DNA of 64,000 nt from Stercorarius parasiticus (taxonomy: Eukaryota > Chordata > Aves > Charadriiformes > Stercorariidae), in the NCBI GenBank assembly GCA_013396915.1, contig VWZL01005013.1, forward strand, positions 1 to 64,000, read 5' to 3'. The position numbers and the translations under genes were made by a program. Below, in pieces: positions 1 through 36,720 of the stretch (position 1 is its first letter; the number at the start of each line of letters is the position of its first letter). The notes beneath the pieces were generated by a model. It had not been told where the DNA came from. It worked only from the letters and a program-made list of their open reading frames with translations, and made no database searches.

Positions 1-441
1 TTCTGACAAAGATCTCATCTATAAAGCAACCGAATTAATACCATGCATTAAAAGTATTTTATACCTTTTGCATAGTAATGAGGTCTAAACATTGTTATAA
101 TTATGTGGCCATAGACTTAGGGTTAAGAACTTAACTGTGAAGTGATATTTCCAGGATAATAGGTTACATAATCTTACATTTAAAAATTGCTTTACCAAAT
201 ACAATACTTTACATTATTATTTTCCATTGTTTATAAAGTATTTTTGAAAATTAACCTGTAATGAGGAATTCCTCTGAGAACTGGTCGCTGAATTGAATTC
301 TCATCACAATATCTTACATATCTGGTTTTGTATTCATAACAAAGTCGTACAGGCGAAATTCTGTATTATTCATCTTAATATAGAAAAAAGAAACACAGAA
401 TAAATAGAAAATTACTGGAAAATTTGTAAAGACAAAATATA

Positions 442-447
442 TTTATT
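442..447 (-). promoter_or_regulatory. Candidate distal poly(A) signal AATAAA
   Basis: A perfect AATAAA on the minus strand lies about 1.46 kb past the PRPS2 stop, in a T/A-rich context. I favour it as the main signal from the usual UTR length of the family; this is inference. Confidence 0.35.
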
Positions 448-1735
448 CTCAGGGAAACCAAAAGAATAGTCTGAGGACTGTCTTAAATGGAATGGAAAAA
501 TCCATTTTATAATACAGCATTGTTTTTTTATATATATATATATATGCCAGAATAAGCAAGGTAGGATGAAATAAGGCTATTTTTTATGTAGCTCCACAGT
601 AAAGAAGCATTTCTCAAGCATAGCAAATGTTTTTGTAGTTAACAACTGCAATTTCAGGTCGAAAACTGAGTTTTCCCGTGATCTAAGTGCAGGAACATTA
701 TCTTAATACACACAAAGTTTTGCTTTCTAGCAGGAAGACTGAAAACACTCCATAGAAGGATTCAAAGACCTAAAATTACAATGTTAGATTTGGGGATTTC
801 CACACTCCCCGCCCCCCCAAACCTGTTTTTATAATGATTTTAATTCTCTAATGTTAAAGTATTGAAGAGTAGTTAGTCTACCATAGTTCTCTGGCTGTAC
901 AGTAAAGTACTGCAATACTTTGGAATAGAAACGTGAAGGTCTATTGACTGTGCAGTTTTAAAAATAAAAAAATGAGCACACACCAAAAAGTATTTTCAGA
1001 TACTTTTAAAATCAAGTAACTGTGGGTAGAGACCAACTTGTATAAATATGTGTGTTTAAATTTCTGTTTGGAATTTGCATAGTGAAGCACTACAATATTA
1101 ACAGGAAAACTGCTATGAAATGATTCATATGATCACAATCAAACAATGTCAAAAGTGAAAATTATATTTAAACCAAACTGCTCGTGATTAAAGATTGCTC
1201 CTTATTGTTGAAACACGTGAAATGAATCATCCCGGGAATACTGAAACATTAATTTTACAACTGAAGACAATAACTGCACAGAATAGATGTTAAGCAAACG
1301 ATTTAATGTAACGAGAGCTTTACAAAACAGCAGCCACATATATCTTGTGGAAAAAAGAACATGAAGTGCATAGAACACAATTAATAGTATGGATGTGTCA
1401 ACAGTTCCTCAAAATTAACATGAAGTTTACATTCTGTTAGGGCTCACTATTCATGGTAGTTAAACATAACAAAACACAAAACAACCGCTGCTTGCCTGAC
1501 TGATTAATAGATACAAGATACCCGAGCTTGCAGCATTTAGCTTAACACAGAAAGTGATTTTATATGCATATTTCCCCTTAAGTTCTACGAACAGACAGTT
1601 AGTAGTTCTGTAAAGAAAAAAAGATCCAAAGCAGCAGTTTAGCAGAAAATGAGGATGGGTGCAGAAAAGAGAAGTTACACAACACAAGACTTCCAGACTC
1701 TCAAGGGAACTCATAAAGTTTCTGCCAGACAGAGA

Positions 1736-1741
1736 TTTATT
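1736..1741 (-). promoter_or_regulatory. Candidate proximal poly(A) signal AATAAA
   Basis: A perfect AATAAA on the minus strand lies about 165 nt past the PRPS2 stop. It would give a short 3' UTR if used; no expression data are available here. Confidence 0.35.
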
Positions 1742-1905
1742 GCCCATTTACAAAGAACAAATGGTAATTACAAGACAAATATAGTAATTAAACATACAAG
1801 CTCTGGACTTGTACAAAGACACTAATTTCTTGTGGTTGAGATGCATTGTTAAAAACAGTGCTAGCTGAAGGGACCATTGCAAAGCTGCAATGTAACCTCC
1901 CGCCG

Positions 1906-26405
<24,500 letters not shown>

Positions 26406-26434
<29 letters not shown>

Positions 26435-26809
26435 GGCGGGACCAAGAGCAGGGCGGCAATGGCGGGGGGGAGACACGAAAGAGACCGCGGCGACCACGGC
26501 GCCGGGTCAAATAAGCGGCGCGGCCGGCCCGCCCCCGCCCGGAGCGGAGGGGCGGAGCGAGGCGGGGGGCGCGGGGCCCCGGTAGCGGCGGCGGCCGTTA
26601 GCCGGCGGCCGTTAACCGACGGCCGGGGGGTGACGGTAAGCCGCGCCCTCCTCCTCCTCCTCTTCTCCGAGCCCCCCGTTGCCCAGGTGCACCCCTTGGC
26701 AGGCAGCGCGGTGCCGGCCTGCCTCTGAAGCGGGGTTGGGCCGGGCTTTCCCTCAGGCAGCGAGCAGAGCTCGGGCCTCCGCTTCTCTTCCGTCCGTTGG
26801 GAGAGGGAC
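26406..26809. repeat. Copy 1 of duplicated PRPS2 exon 1/promoter block
   Basis: This block aligns to 27160-27557 almost base for base. I see only a C/A difference near 26580, a 6-bp difference in the (CCT)n run, and a T/C difference near 26734. Copy 1 continues to G13+ next to the 307-N gap. The pattern is that of two alleles or overlapping contigs placed in tandem. Confidence 0.9.
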
Positions 26810-26847
26810 GAGCCGAAGATCTTGACTGGTGCGGGGGGGGGGGGGTG

Positions 26848-27154
26848 NNNNNNNNNNNNNNNNNNNNNNNNNNNNNNNNNNNNNNNNNNNNNNNNNNNNN
26901 NNNNNNNNNNNNNNNNNNNNNNNNNNNNNNNNNNNNNNNNNNNNNNNNNNNNNNNNNNNNNNNNNNNNNNNNNNNNNNNNNNNNNNNNNNNNNNNNNNNN
27001 NNNNNNNNNNNNNNNNNNNNNNNNNNNNNNNNNNNNNNNNNNNNNNNNNNNNNNNNNNNNNNNNNNNNNNNNNNNNNNNNNNNNNNNNNNNNNNNNNNNN
27101 NNNNNNNNNNNNNNNNNNNNNNNNNNNNNNNNNNNNNNNNNNNNNNNNNNNNNN
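26848..27154. other. Assembly gap, 307 N
   Basis: This run of N follows a poly-G stretch (about 26832-26845) and precedes the second exon 1/promoter copy. Any reading frame crossing it is meaningless. Confidence 0.99.
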
Positions 27155-27557
27155 GGGAGCTGCCACTGAAGAGCACGATGTTCGGCATGGCGGGACCAAG
27201 AGCAGGGCGGCAATGGCGGGGGGGAGACACGAAAGAGACCGCGGCGACCACGGCGCCGGGTCAAATAAGCGGCGCGGCCGGCCCGCCCCCGCCCGGAGCG
27301 GAGGGGCGGAGCGAGGCGGGGGGCGCGGGGCACCGGTAGCGGCGGCGGCCGTTAGCCGGCGGCCGTTAACCGACGGCCGGGGGGTGACGGTAAGCCGCGC
27401 CCTCCTCCTCTTCTCCGAGCCCCCCGTTGCCCAGGTGCACCCCTTGGCAGGCAGCGCGGTGCCGGCCTGCCTCTGAAGCGGGGCTGGGCCGGGCTTTCCC
27501 TCAGGCAGCGAGCAGAGCTCGGGCCTCCGCTTCTCTTCCGTCCGTTGGGAGAGGGAC
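27155..27557 (-). pseudogene. Copy 2 of PRPS2 exon 1 start and promoter (probable false duplication)
   Basis: The complement of 27155-27188 encodes MPNIVLFSGSS and is cut by the N gap; 27189-27557 repeats the PRPS2 5' flank. It has no exon 1 remainder and no donor. It is most likely an assembly duplicate rather than a second gene or alternative first exon. It does preserve the correct start of exon 1, without the 24-nt insertion seen in copy 1. Confidence 0.8.
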
Positions 27558-27616
27558 NNNGGGGGGGGGGGGGAGGTCAAGTTCTTTGCTGGGGGGGGGG
27601 TGGGGGGGGTTGGCTA
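27558..27616 (+). repeat. Gap (NNN) and poly-G tracts with G-quadruplex potential
   Basis: NNN at 27558-27560 is followed by G13, then a G10 run near 27591-27600 and a G8 run near 27602-27609. Such runs readily form G-quadruplexes and stall sequencing, which explains the breaks here. Confidence 0.85.
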
Positions 27617-27950
27617 CCTGGGCGGTTGGGTACTGTATGGTTCAGGTGACGCTCTCGCCGAATAAAAAGCACTCGCCAAACACAGGTATAGCTAGATGTG
27701 TGTTTCGTTAGTTATAGCTACCAGAGCTGTCCTTGAATAACCTGCGGCCGATTCTATATATACCCCATTCATTTTCCATTAATGTGTTTGTTTTTCTCGA
27801 TCATTGCTTAGAAATAGGCTCACGTATAAACTAGTGTCAGAAAACTGAACAAAGACAAAAAGGTCGTAGCTTTCCACTAAAGTAATTTTAGCTCGTATAT
27901 ATAAAATAAATAAATTGCATTGAACACATGAATTCCAAACTTACTTCCTT

Positions 27951-28313
27951 CCCACCTAGGCAATTCTATGCTTCTATCAACTACCTGAAAGGAGGCTGCA
28001 GAGAGGTCGGGGTCGGTCTCTTCTCCCAAGTAACGGGCGATAGGACAAGAGGAAATGGCCTCAAGTTGCACCAGGGGAGGTTTAGACTGGATATAAGGAA
28101 AAATTTTTGCACTGAAAGGGTTGAGAAGCATTGGAACAGGCTGCCCAGGTAAGGGGTTTAGGCACCATCCCTGGAGGTATTTAAAAGACAGGTAGACATA
28201 GTGCTTAGCGATATGGTTTAGTGACGGTTTTTGTCAGAGTTAGGTTGGTGGTTGGAGTAGATGATCTGAAAGGTCCCTTCCAACCTAGGCAATTCTATGA
28301 TTCTATGATTCTA
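27951..28313 (+). mobile_element. CR1 LINE 3' fragment with CR1-tail-like sequence also at its 5' side
   Basis: From about 27980 (CTACCTGAAAGGAGGCTGCA) to 28313 the sequence follows the CR1 3' region, ending CCAACCTAGGCAATTCTATG plus two ATTCTATG-type units. Immediately upstream, 27955-27976 also reads CCTAGGCAATTCTATGCTTC, matching the 3' tail. Possible explanations are a CR1 inserted into an older CR1 tail, or a rearrangement. Confidence 0.92.
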
Positions 28314-31300
28314 CTTGAGAACCACTTCAGTTTTCCTGCCTTAAGCAAACCTTTCCTTTGAGGAGCAGGATCTTGAACATCTGTTTAATCATGCTCTAGC
28401 AGCGGAATAATTCATGACCAGGTAAACCACAGTGTTGCATAGTTCACCTCTACAGACAGTTTTAGAGGTGGTCAAAACATCCTAGCAAAGTCATTTTAAA
28501 ACTGAATACCAAGTTTTCAATGAAATCTTAATTTCTGCAAAGAAATTAGTTTTTTTTTTCCACTAAGGAACTTTCTCCATCAAAAAATCCAAAAAGAACA
28601 AGTGTATGTCCCAAACTGAATGTTTAATCAATCAGCAGCTGAATAATAAATGGTTTGGCTTGGTGAGTTAGAGGTGAATAGTTTGGCTTGCCAGCATTCC
28701 CATTCTCTGTGGCCTAAACCAGCCAGCCAGATACTTCCACAAATCAGGGACGCTTCTTGCTAAGTACTGCCTCATTGCAGAAACAGTATAAACAAGGGGG
28801 ACACACTGTGGACAAGAATGGGAACAATAAGTATTGTGACTTACCATAGCATAATTTCAGAATCTATTTCATTGTTTGATATGTTGCCAATACCTCAACA
28901 CATGAGGGCTGTTTTATTGCCCATTTTCATTCTTTTGCCCTCTTTGTATTTTCTCCTTATGCAATTAAAAAGAAATGGGTTTAACTGTCAGGAGTGTAGG
29001 CTTATAATAGCATCTGAAAGTCGGGCCTGTGTTTTTTCCAGTTCGTATGTCTTCTTCAACAACTAATTTTGTAGGCTACATTTTGTTCTGAGTTACTTGA
29101 AACTCCAAGTTTTGCCACCTGTCCTGATTTCACCATGACTTTTAATACTGGTTATTCTAAAATCTTTAGCTTCTGTGACGGGAGATCTCAGCTTCCATTA
29201 AGACTGCAGGTTTCAAATCTGTGAAAAAGAAAACTTGCCAATATGACCTCAGGATAATCAGAACTAAAAGCAGTGCTACACAGAAAAGGGTAATTTAACT
29301 TCAAAATAATGCAATAAAGGAAAACCATACTTCACTGTAGACTCAAAACACCACCAGAACTTTTGAAATGGTCTGCAGAAGACAAGAAAACAACTTGGGC
29401 TGACAAGAGTTTTTATGTGTTTGGCAGCACTGAACCCTACAATGAACTAGCTCACTTGGTAAACGTCTTGACCCGCTCTCTTTTTTCCCCAAGGTATCCA
29501 GTTAAAACTCTTGTCCTCACATGCAGTCTGGTATATATTCCTCTATTTGCTGGCTTAGTGGGATACCCAGACAATTCTTTTCAGCCCACTAAGACTTTTG
29601 TGCCCAACAGCTAATTAGTGTTTATCCTGTAGCTACAATATAGAAACTGCAGTCATTAAAACTAGTTGCAGAGGCTGACATTCAAAAGAAATAGTGGTGA
29701 TTGACATGCAAAGTACGATTATCTTTCCTTTGGTTGTGATAGACTAAAATAGCAGACCAGAATTCAAAAGTTTGTGTCATCACCACTTGAAGCTTTGCAC
29801 TTTTCTGTAGGAAAAAAATAAATCACTATTTTCCCTCTTTCTTTTTTGATTAAATGAGAATAAGGGAACTACTCCCTAACACCAGAAAATAAAACTTTCA
29901 CAGGAAATCTGCTTTCTTCCTTTTATTATCACATTGTGGGTAGAAACAGTCTTGCCTGATGTAGGATGTAATAACCAGCAAAGAACAACAAAATGCTGTT
30001 TCCCAGTAAGTAAATGTCAGTAAGTATTGGTCAGTTTAGCCAGGACAAAGACTGCAACAATTACTAGTCAACTGGACCTGATAAAGCATATGTAGTTCTG
30101 CTTCTGCAACAGAAAAACCTTCCAGCAAAGGCATGAGAGCAAAGGCAAGAGATTTTAAAATATCAGAAGCAGAAACTGGACTAGCAAGAGACTCTGATTT
30201 ACATAAAACTGAAAAATTTTCACCCATCGTTGGATGTGCACAGTTTTGCAAATCTTGCCATATAGCTCAATCTATGACTCTCCTTACAGTTCCCATACCA
30301 AAAATTGTTACACTCTGAAAAAAGTCACTCAGGTAACCCAGGGCTTTTGTAGTTTTTGTATCACAATGACTTCTGGCCTTTTTTTTTTTCTTCCAAATTA
30401 CAAAATATCTTTATGGGGGAATATCTGTTGGGGAAAAACCCCCAGCCTTTTAAAGGAACCGATAAAATGGGTCTTTGGAAATACAATCTGAATATCAAGC
30501 TATTTCATTCCTTCCTCTCACAGTCATAACTTGCAAAAGACTCCATTGACCAATTTCTGCCCTCAGTTACAGCATTTAATTGTCATATGTTAGCAAATCA
30601 TGGCTCTCGTCTCAAAAGAATTGATCATGAAAAATCTGAGATTTAAAATAAACAGTTGCAGGCTACATTTATTTGCTGTGTGTATTTTTAACTGTTAGTG
30701 TACATTCGGGTCATTATTTCAAGACTTTCTCAGAATCTCCCTTAAAAATAATGAAAGCTAATATTTGCCTCTAATCACTTGTCTCCAAGGGCTTTGGCTT
30801 GAAGAATAAAGAGCAAATACTGGAGGCCTTGATATGGAATAGCAGCAGCTGACAGTATTACAGTCACATCTGTCCAAACATATTATCTCTGCATTTTGAG
30901 ACCTGTGATTCTATTGTCTTCAAATGCTGATCTGGTTCTTCCAAAGCTTGTTCTATCCTGCAAGTATAAAAACATAAAAAGTTGTTAAATGAGTAATCCT
31001 ACTGAGAAAGCATAAAGTTTTGTCATAAGACCCCTATAGTTGTTCCTACCACCCAATAACTTAGCATGTTCTTCATGATTTTAGCCACCCACTGCTCCCA
31101 AAATACCCTCAATGTTCTCAACTTCCACCTAGCTCCAGTCATCTCCCTCCCAGCTGTCTTCCACATCCCCATTGCTTCCCTGCTTTGCTCTATGGCTTCC
31201 AATTTCTGATTGTTTCTAATGTTACCTCTGCATATTTTCTGAATACTGAATATTTCAGCTGCTGCTTCTCTTTCAGATCCACAGCTCTATGAGATACTTA

Positions 31301-34300
31301 CTATTCAGCTGCTCTTGAAAGCTCTTTGATCACTTAGCTACATTTTTCTTTGTCAGCAGATACAGCTCCTACTGCTTCACCTGCTTTATTCTGTAAAAAA
31401 TCTTACCGCCCTTGTTACATTTATTCTAAGGGAAGATGCTAAGCCAAACAGCTTTCATAAATTTCTCCTAATGCATATCATAACACACCTTTCTCAGCTC
31501 TAATCATCATCTAACAAGTGGCACCTTACACAATGCATGATCAACGGAAAAAAAGAAAGAATTTTCAAACTGCAAGTTATATAACCTTAACTCTTCACTT
31601 GTGCTTTATTATCAGGACATTTTCACATCTATGGCCTAGACTGTTCTTAGCCCCTTACTTATCTCCATAGTGATGTTCTCTTCTTCTGTAACAGATTTTG
31701 TCTTAAACTACTTTTAATTGAGCAACAGAAAATGTCTTTTGGTGCTGAGAAACCTGGAAAACTTGTCACTATTTTTCCAGTCTGAGCTTCAATGGCTATG
31801 TTTCAACTGCAGTAAGCAATCATTTTGCTATTCTTGTAGTTATGACAGGTTACCAAACTTCTGTGTATATTTCACCTCTTAATGCTGCAGTTTTCCCAGA
31901 CAGCTTACAAAGTACCCTTCAGGATTCTCATATCTAAAAAGGTACTATCTGGGATATGTGGCTTATCCTGAGCATGAATTTTCTGCCACATAGCAGTAGC
32001 GAAAATGATCTACTGAATGTATTTTTGTAGGTACTGTAGGTATTGCTATGGAGGAAAGGGCCAGACTAGGTGATTTCTTAAGATCCTTTATAAATCTTCT
32101 TTTCTGTAATGCTACTATTATTCTAGATTTTGTCACTGCCAGGAGTTTCTTATGGGTTTCACAATAGTATAATGCTTTTTAACCTAATTTTTTTCTATAT
32201 TAAGTCATCATACAGTCATGACTTGTCTTCCCACATCAACACTTCTCTTGGACTATAAGTACTAGCATTTATGTTCATTGTGGAAATGTTTTGAAGATTG
32301 GGTAAGTTAAAACATCTTTTTTCATTTGTGATTTCTTCTTCTGTAGTGAATGATAAATTGACCTTGACTGACTCAGTAATGGATTCTCATGGAGAAAAAA
32401 AAAATCTAAACCCTCAAGGATTGTCACATATTAAAATCTTGCTGTCCAGCCAGCTTTTTTATACATTTGATTCCTTCTCAAGACGAGGTCTCAGTTCCTT
32501 AAGCTTCTGTTGCAGCTTATCCCTGTTAGGAAGCTCCAGTTGAAGGAAGTAATTTACTTAGTAGGAAGCAGTCTGATTCCCTTTGTTTTGTCCTAACAGT
32601 TTAGACTGGGATCCTTCAATTTGGGTTTCCCGGTGACTCATGAAACATTTGAATTTTTGCACACAGATTTAGTTACTACTACTAGGTCATTTCTCAACTT
32701 TTTCTAGGAAAACAATCATATTCTGGTTTAATTCCCTTGTTGTTTCGGATTTTTTTCCAAGTGTGTACAGAAGTCCCAGTTTCCACAGTACCTCTTATTT
32801 TAATTCCTTTTCACTGTTCTTTTCCTTTCTGCCATGACTTTGCCCACTTGAGTGCCAAAGGAACATTAGCTCATAAACTTCATTCTTGAAAATTGCATCT
32901 CACCTCTAGTACCAGGGCTTTCACCTCTGATTCCTCCAGTTAGTCAGCTACCAGTCTTCAGCATCTTCTGTGTTACCACTTGCATGAGTAGATAATGGCA
33001 AGACAGCAGACTAATCTTGGAATTAAATATTCTTCCTAAGCATGTATATAAACAAGATTGCTGTTGCTTCACAGAACACAAGCTCTAGGGACTGCACTAT
33101 TGGAGAAAGAAGCATATCAGTGCCAAACTAAGGTGGGAGGAGAGAGCAGATCAATGTTTATCATCCATTCAGATATCAGAGGCAAAAGACCAAAACTGTC
33201 CAGAAAACCATTTTCTACCCCTTTTAAAATAGCCTAGTTCAAAATAAAAGATCAAAGATTTCAGTCTCTTTTGCAAGACTAAAGCTTCTGCTTCAGGCTA
33301 ATGTAGAAAGTGTTAGCTTGTCTTTCATGCATCTCGGTTCTAAGTCTGGGCAGTCACAGGGCTCCAGCTTAGCCTGCAAGCCTGTCTGCTTCTTCTCTAC
33401 TCTGATCTTCTACTAAATCAACACATCACCATGCTGTGTCTCAATTCTGTCAAATCACATTTTCCAAAAGAAAACCATTCTGCTTGGACATTTTTGACTG
33501 GCAAAAGATAAGGAAAGAGAAGCCAACAAGAGAAGAAAAGAGATCATGATCTGAGACTGCAGTCTTTCACATCATACTTTCACAACCACAGGCATCTGCC
33601 TTTGGTGTAGTCAGAGGCAGAATGTCAGATATCTCTGTTAGATTTGGTCTGACCCAGAATAGCCTTTTTCATGTGATTACATTCCTGTGTTCTGACAGCA
33701 TAGTAATCCAGGGTGTCAAGTCAAAGTAAAGGAAAGTCTCCCCTAAAGCAGACAGCCCCTAGCCTATTTTGAAAATCACAGGGTAGATTGCTGTGATGTC
33801 TGTGATGCTCATTCCCCTAATATTATTGTACTACTGCTACTTCAAAAGCAAGATAACGTATTCAATTACATAGACTTTCCATCAGCTTTGGGTAAAACTC
33901 ACTAAGGGAAGCTTTCACGAGCTGTTCTTGTTGTTTCTCTTGCTGTGGTTATGCAGTGAGACCCAAGAAGACTTCCTCGCTTCCACATCGCAGTGAATAC
34001 TCCATGTCAGGACAAGATCTGCACGTGGACCATTAAATATCAACTACCTCTTGATAAAAAGCCCAAGCACACCAAAAGGAAGAGATCTGAAGTACACTCA
34101 AATAGCAAACCAAGACTGCAAAAGAGCCCACCTATTACTGAGTCAAAGCTTCCTTTCCCCTTCCTGTTCCCACAGTATAATTGCTATAAATGCTGCTAGT
34201 TAGTTAAGAAATGGGCATAGAATCTTCATATAACACCAGACAAAAATATAAAAAGATTAACAAAGTAGAGCAAAAATAAAAATGAGAAAAATAATTTTTT

Positions 34301-36210
34301 TCCGAATATGAAATATATTAAGTATCCCTACAACTTTGCTATACTCACAAACAAAAATTATAGAGATACACCAAATCCAAATTAAGTTATTTTCTTTGAT
34401 ATTCAAAAAAGTTCTCCATGGCAGCTTCTTTAAACATTTTTTGCCATATTTAGGGACAAAAACTCCAAATCCAACAGAAAATACTTTTTACCTACCTATG
34501 TATTCTTTCCAATTGATAAGTATTAGATTTATTATTGAAATTCTAACTAGAGATTCAGCAAAGAGTGGAAAAATATTTTTCCATAAATATTTTGAAGAAC
34601 ATGGAATCAACTTCACCGTGGTGTTATTATTTGAGACAGCTGTAAAAGGTGTGTGTTTTATTCAAAACTGACGTGAGAAATATTTTCTTCACTAGATAAA
34701 GACAGGCATGCAAATCAAGTTTCACTACCACCGGCATAACAAGTACCGAGAAATAAAAATTACACGAAACACAACAAGACTCAGTACCCCTAATCCATCA
34801 TAAATCACTCCACGTTCAAAATGTTTCTTCATGTTGCCTGTCTTCATATATAAATCAAAGGAAAAGAAAGCTACATCACTAATATGTGGTTCTTTTTGAT
34901 TATTCCAGTCTATCATTTCAACGATAGCTTCATTAGTTATGTTCAGGGTTGGACACATTGGATTTTATTTCATTCTCACTCCAGGGAGAAATTACAGTGG
35001 CTTGTGTTTATTAGCTTCGTTCTCATTAAAAATAAATTCTTTCATCCCACATGATCAGGTGCAGACTCACCATGGAGTGGAAGGAAGGAGAGTGACAGAT
35101 CAATACTGAGTGCTCTGGTGCTTGCATTCCCAAGTTTTGTAAAGTAGGAACCACCATGGGCCCACTGAAACTGACAGTTGGACCACTAACCTCCTCAGTG
35201 AAAGGGTCATTGACTTGTAAGGGTGAAATATACATCGAAAACATCTCTATTTTAAAGTAGACCTACTTAAGTGTTGCATGTGATATCACAATTGTTATGA
35301 GATGCGGTTTGTTTAAAAAAAATTCATGCATGACCAAAAAGAAATTACTAAAACAGACTTAAAAATACAGCAGCTTTTCCCACACAGCTTGGCAATTGTA
35401 CAACTGAGTACAGTTGCGTCACACTCTGAAGTCTTCCCACAAGATTAGAAGGAGCTAGAAACTTTCAAGTTTATATATGTAAATCTGACTTTTCAAAAGC
35501 TGAAAGCATTGGTCATACAGGTCCAAAAAGCACATATACATCAATGAGGTCTTGCATAGATTTTGGATACTTTAACATAATAAAAAAATCTAGAGCCTTT
35601 ACCAGAAAAAAAAAAAAAAGTTATAAATGGGAAAAAAAGAGTGTATGTATACAAACCTGCTTCCAACCAGCCACACACTAATGTTCACTTCTTCTATGAG
35701 GCTAAGCAGAGAGGAATAAATATTGAAGTAGTACAACATGTTGGTGCATATTTCTGAAATTGTTCTAAAACATTTTTAATTTCTCAGTAGTTTTGTTTCA
35801 ACATAATGGTGTAATAATAGCAGATCCTAAAACTACTACACGAGTTTGCTTTCTGATCTTGTTTTGTATTCTAACTTCAAACTACTCAGGAAGCTCTGCT
35901 CTAATATTCTATGAAGCATATCGATGAATATCAATATCAATCAAATAAAAAATACATAATAATGCATCAGTTGAGGAACTTTATGATTTGGATGAAGGTT
36001 AAAGTTGTGCATGTGTGTGTATATACTTATTGCCTTGTGTTTAAGGTCTGTTTTCATCAAATCATTCTCCAGGGTTCATGTATTATTAATATCAAAACAC
36101 GACATCACCTTTTCAAATCTTCTTTAAAATTTTTAAATCTTTTAAGAGTCTTCAAACCTTTTAATTTTTCCCTCTGCAAGTCCTATAAGCTTTTTTCATG
36201 TTTCTGCTCT
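28314..36210. other. Intergenic, no gene recognised
   Basis: This is about 7.9 kb of AT-rich single-copy sequence. It has short chance frames on both strands and no splice-bounded, protein-like segment I can support. A stretch near 32045-32100 (GGCCAGACTAGGTGATTTC) faintly recalls an ancient CR1 tail. Confidence 0.7.
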
Positions 36211-36290
36211 AGGTGAACCTGCTTTGTCCGGGGGGTTGGACTAGATGATCTCCAGATGTCCCTTCCAACCCCTTTCATTCTGTGATTCTG
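36211..36290 (+). mobile_element. CR1 LINE 3' tail (about 80 bp)
   Basis: AGGTGAACCTGCTTTGTCCG, then GGTTGGACTAGATGATCTCC, then CCTTCCAACCCCTTTCATTC and TGTGATTCTG. This is the last 80 bp of a CR1, heavily 5'-truncated. Confidence 0.9.
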
Positions 36291-36628
36291 TTTCCTGCTC
36301 ATCTTTATGGAGCCATCTCTCAAAGGAAAAGGAAAATAAGGTACGTATGCGGTTAAAAAGAAATGAATGATAAATCTCAAGCCATTTCTTGCCAATATGA
36401 AATTCACAGAAACAGAGATCTTCTGGGTTCTTAAAGAAGTAAAAGAGTAAAATATCCATGTTCTGCCCCTTTATCTATCTTGTTCCTATATTTCTCTTGA
36501 GTAGCTATGTTGGAACCTCCACAGATCTCCATAAATTCTATCATTATACCCACGGACACAACCACAGCACAGCTTTTGCCAGTGGATACTCCAGTGCTAA
36601 CAAAGGGGCAAGGTTTCTCTCTCCCTAT

Positions 36629-36720
36629 GAAAGGTGAAGTTAAATTGTTGCCACAAGCAAATATTCTGTATCAGGAAAGGTGAAGTTAAATTATTTCCAT
36701 GAGCAAATACTCTGTATCAG
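36629..36720 (+). repeat. 46-bp tandem duplication
   Basis: Two adjacent 46-bp units (36629-36674 and 36675-36720) both begin GAAAGGTGAAGTTAAATT and end CTGTATCAG, with about four differences. This is a local duplication of unknown age and no evident function. Confidence 0.9.

Larger units (their letters stand above)
1..1905 (-). other. PRPS2: PRPS2 3' UTR and downstream flank
   Basis: This sequence follows the TAA on the minus strand and has no coding sign. Candidate poly(A) signals on the minus strand are AATAAA at complement 1736-1741 (about 165 nt after the stop), ATTAAA at complement 839-844, and AATAAA at complement 442-447 (about 1.46 kb after the stop). The distal one fits the long 3' UTR usual for mammalian PRPS2, so the UTR probably spans about 420-1905. 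A short (TA)n run lies at about 530-545. The cleavage site cannot be set from sequence alone. Confidence 0.6.

Noticed and set aside
27155..27188. Alternative PRPS2 first exon
   Set aside because: It encodes the same MPNIVLFSGSS start as the real exon 1, is interrupted by the gap and has the same flank. A false duplicate is simpler than an identical alternative exon.
34336..34671. 111-codon plus-strand frame
   Set aside because: It is Phe/Ile/Lys-rich translation of AT-rich sequence, without domain or gene context.
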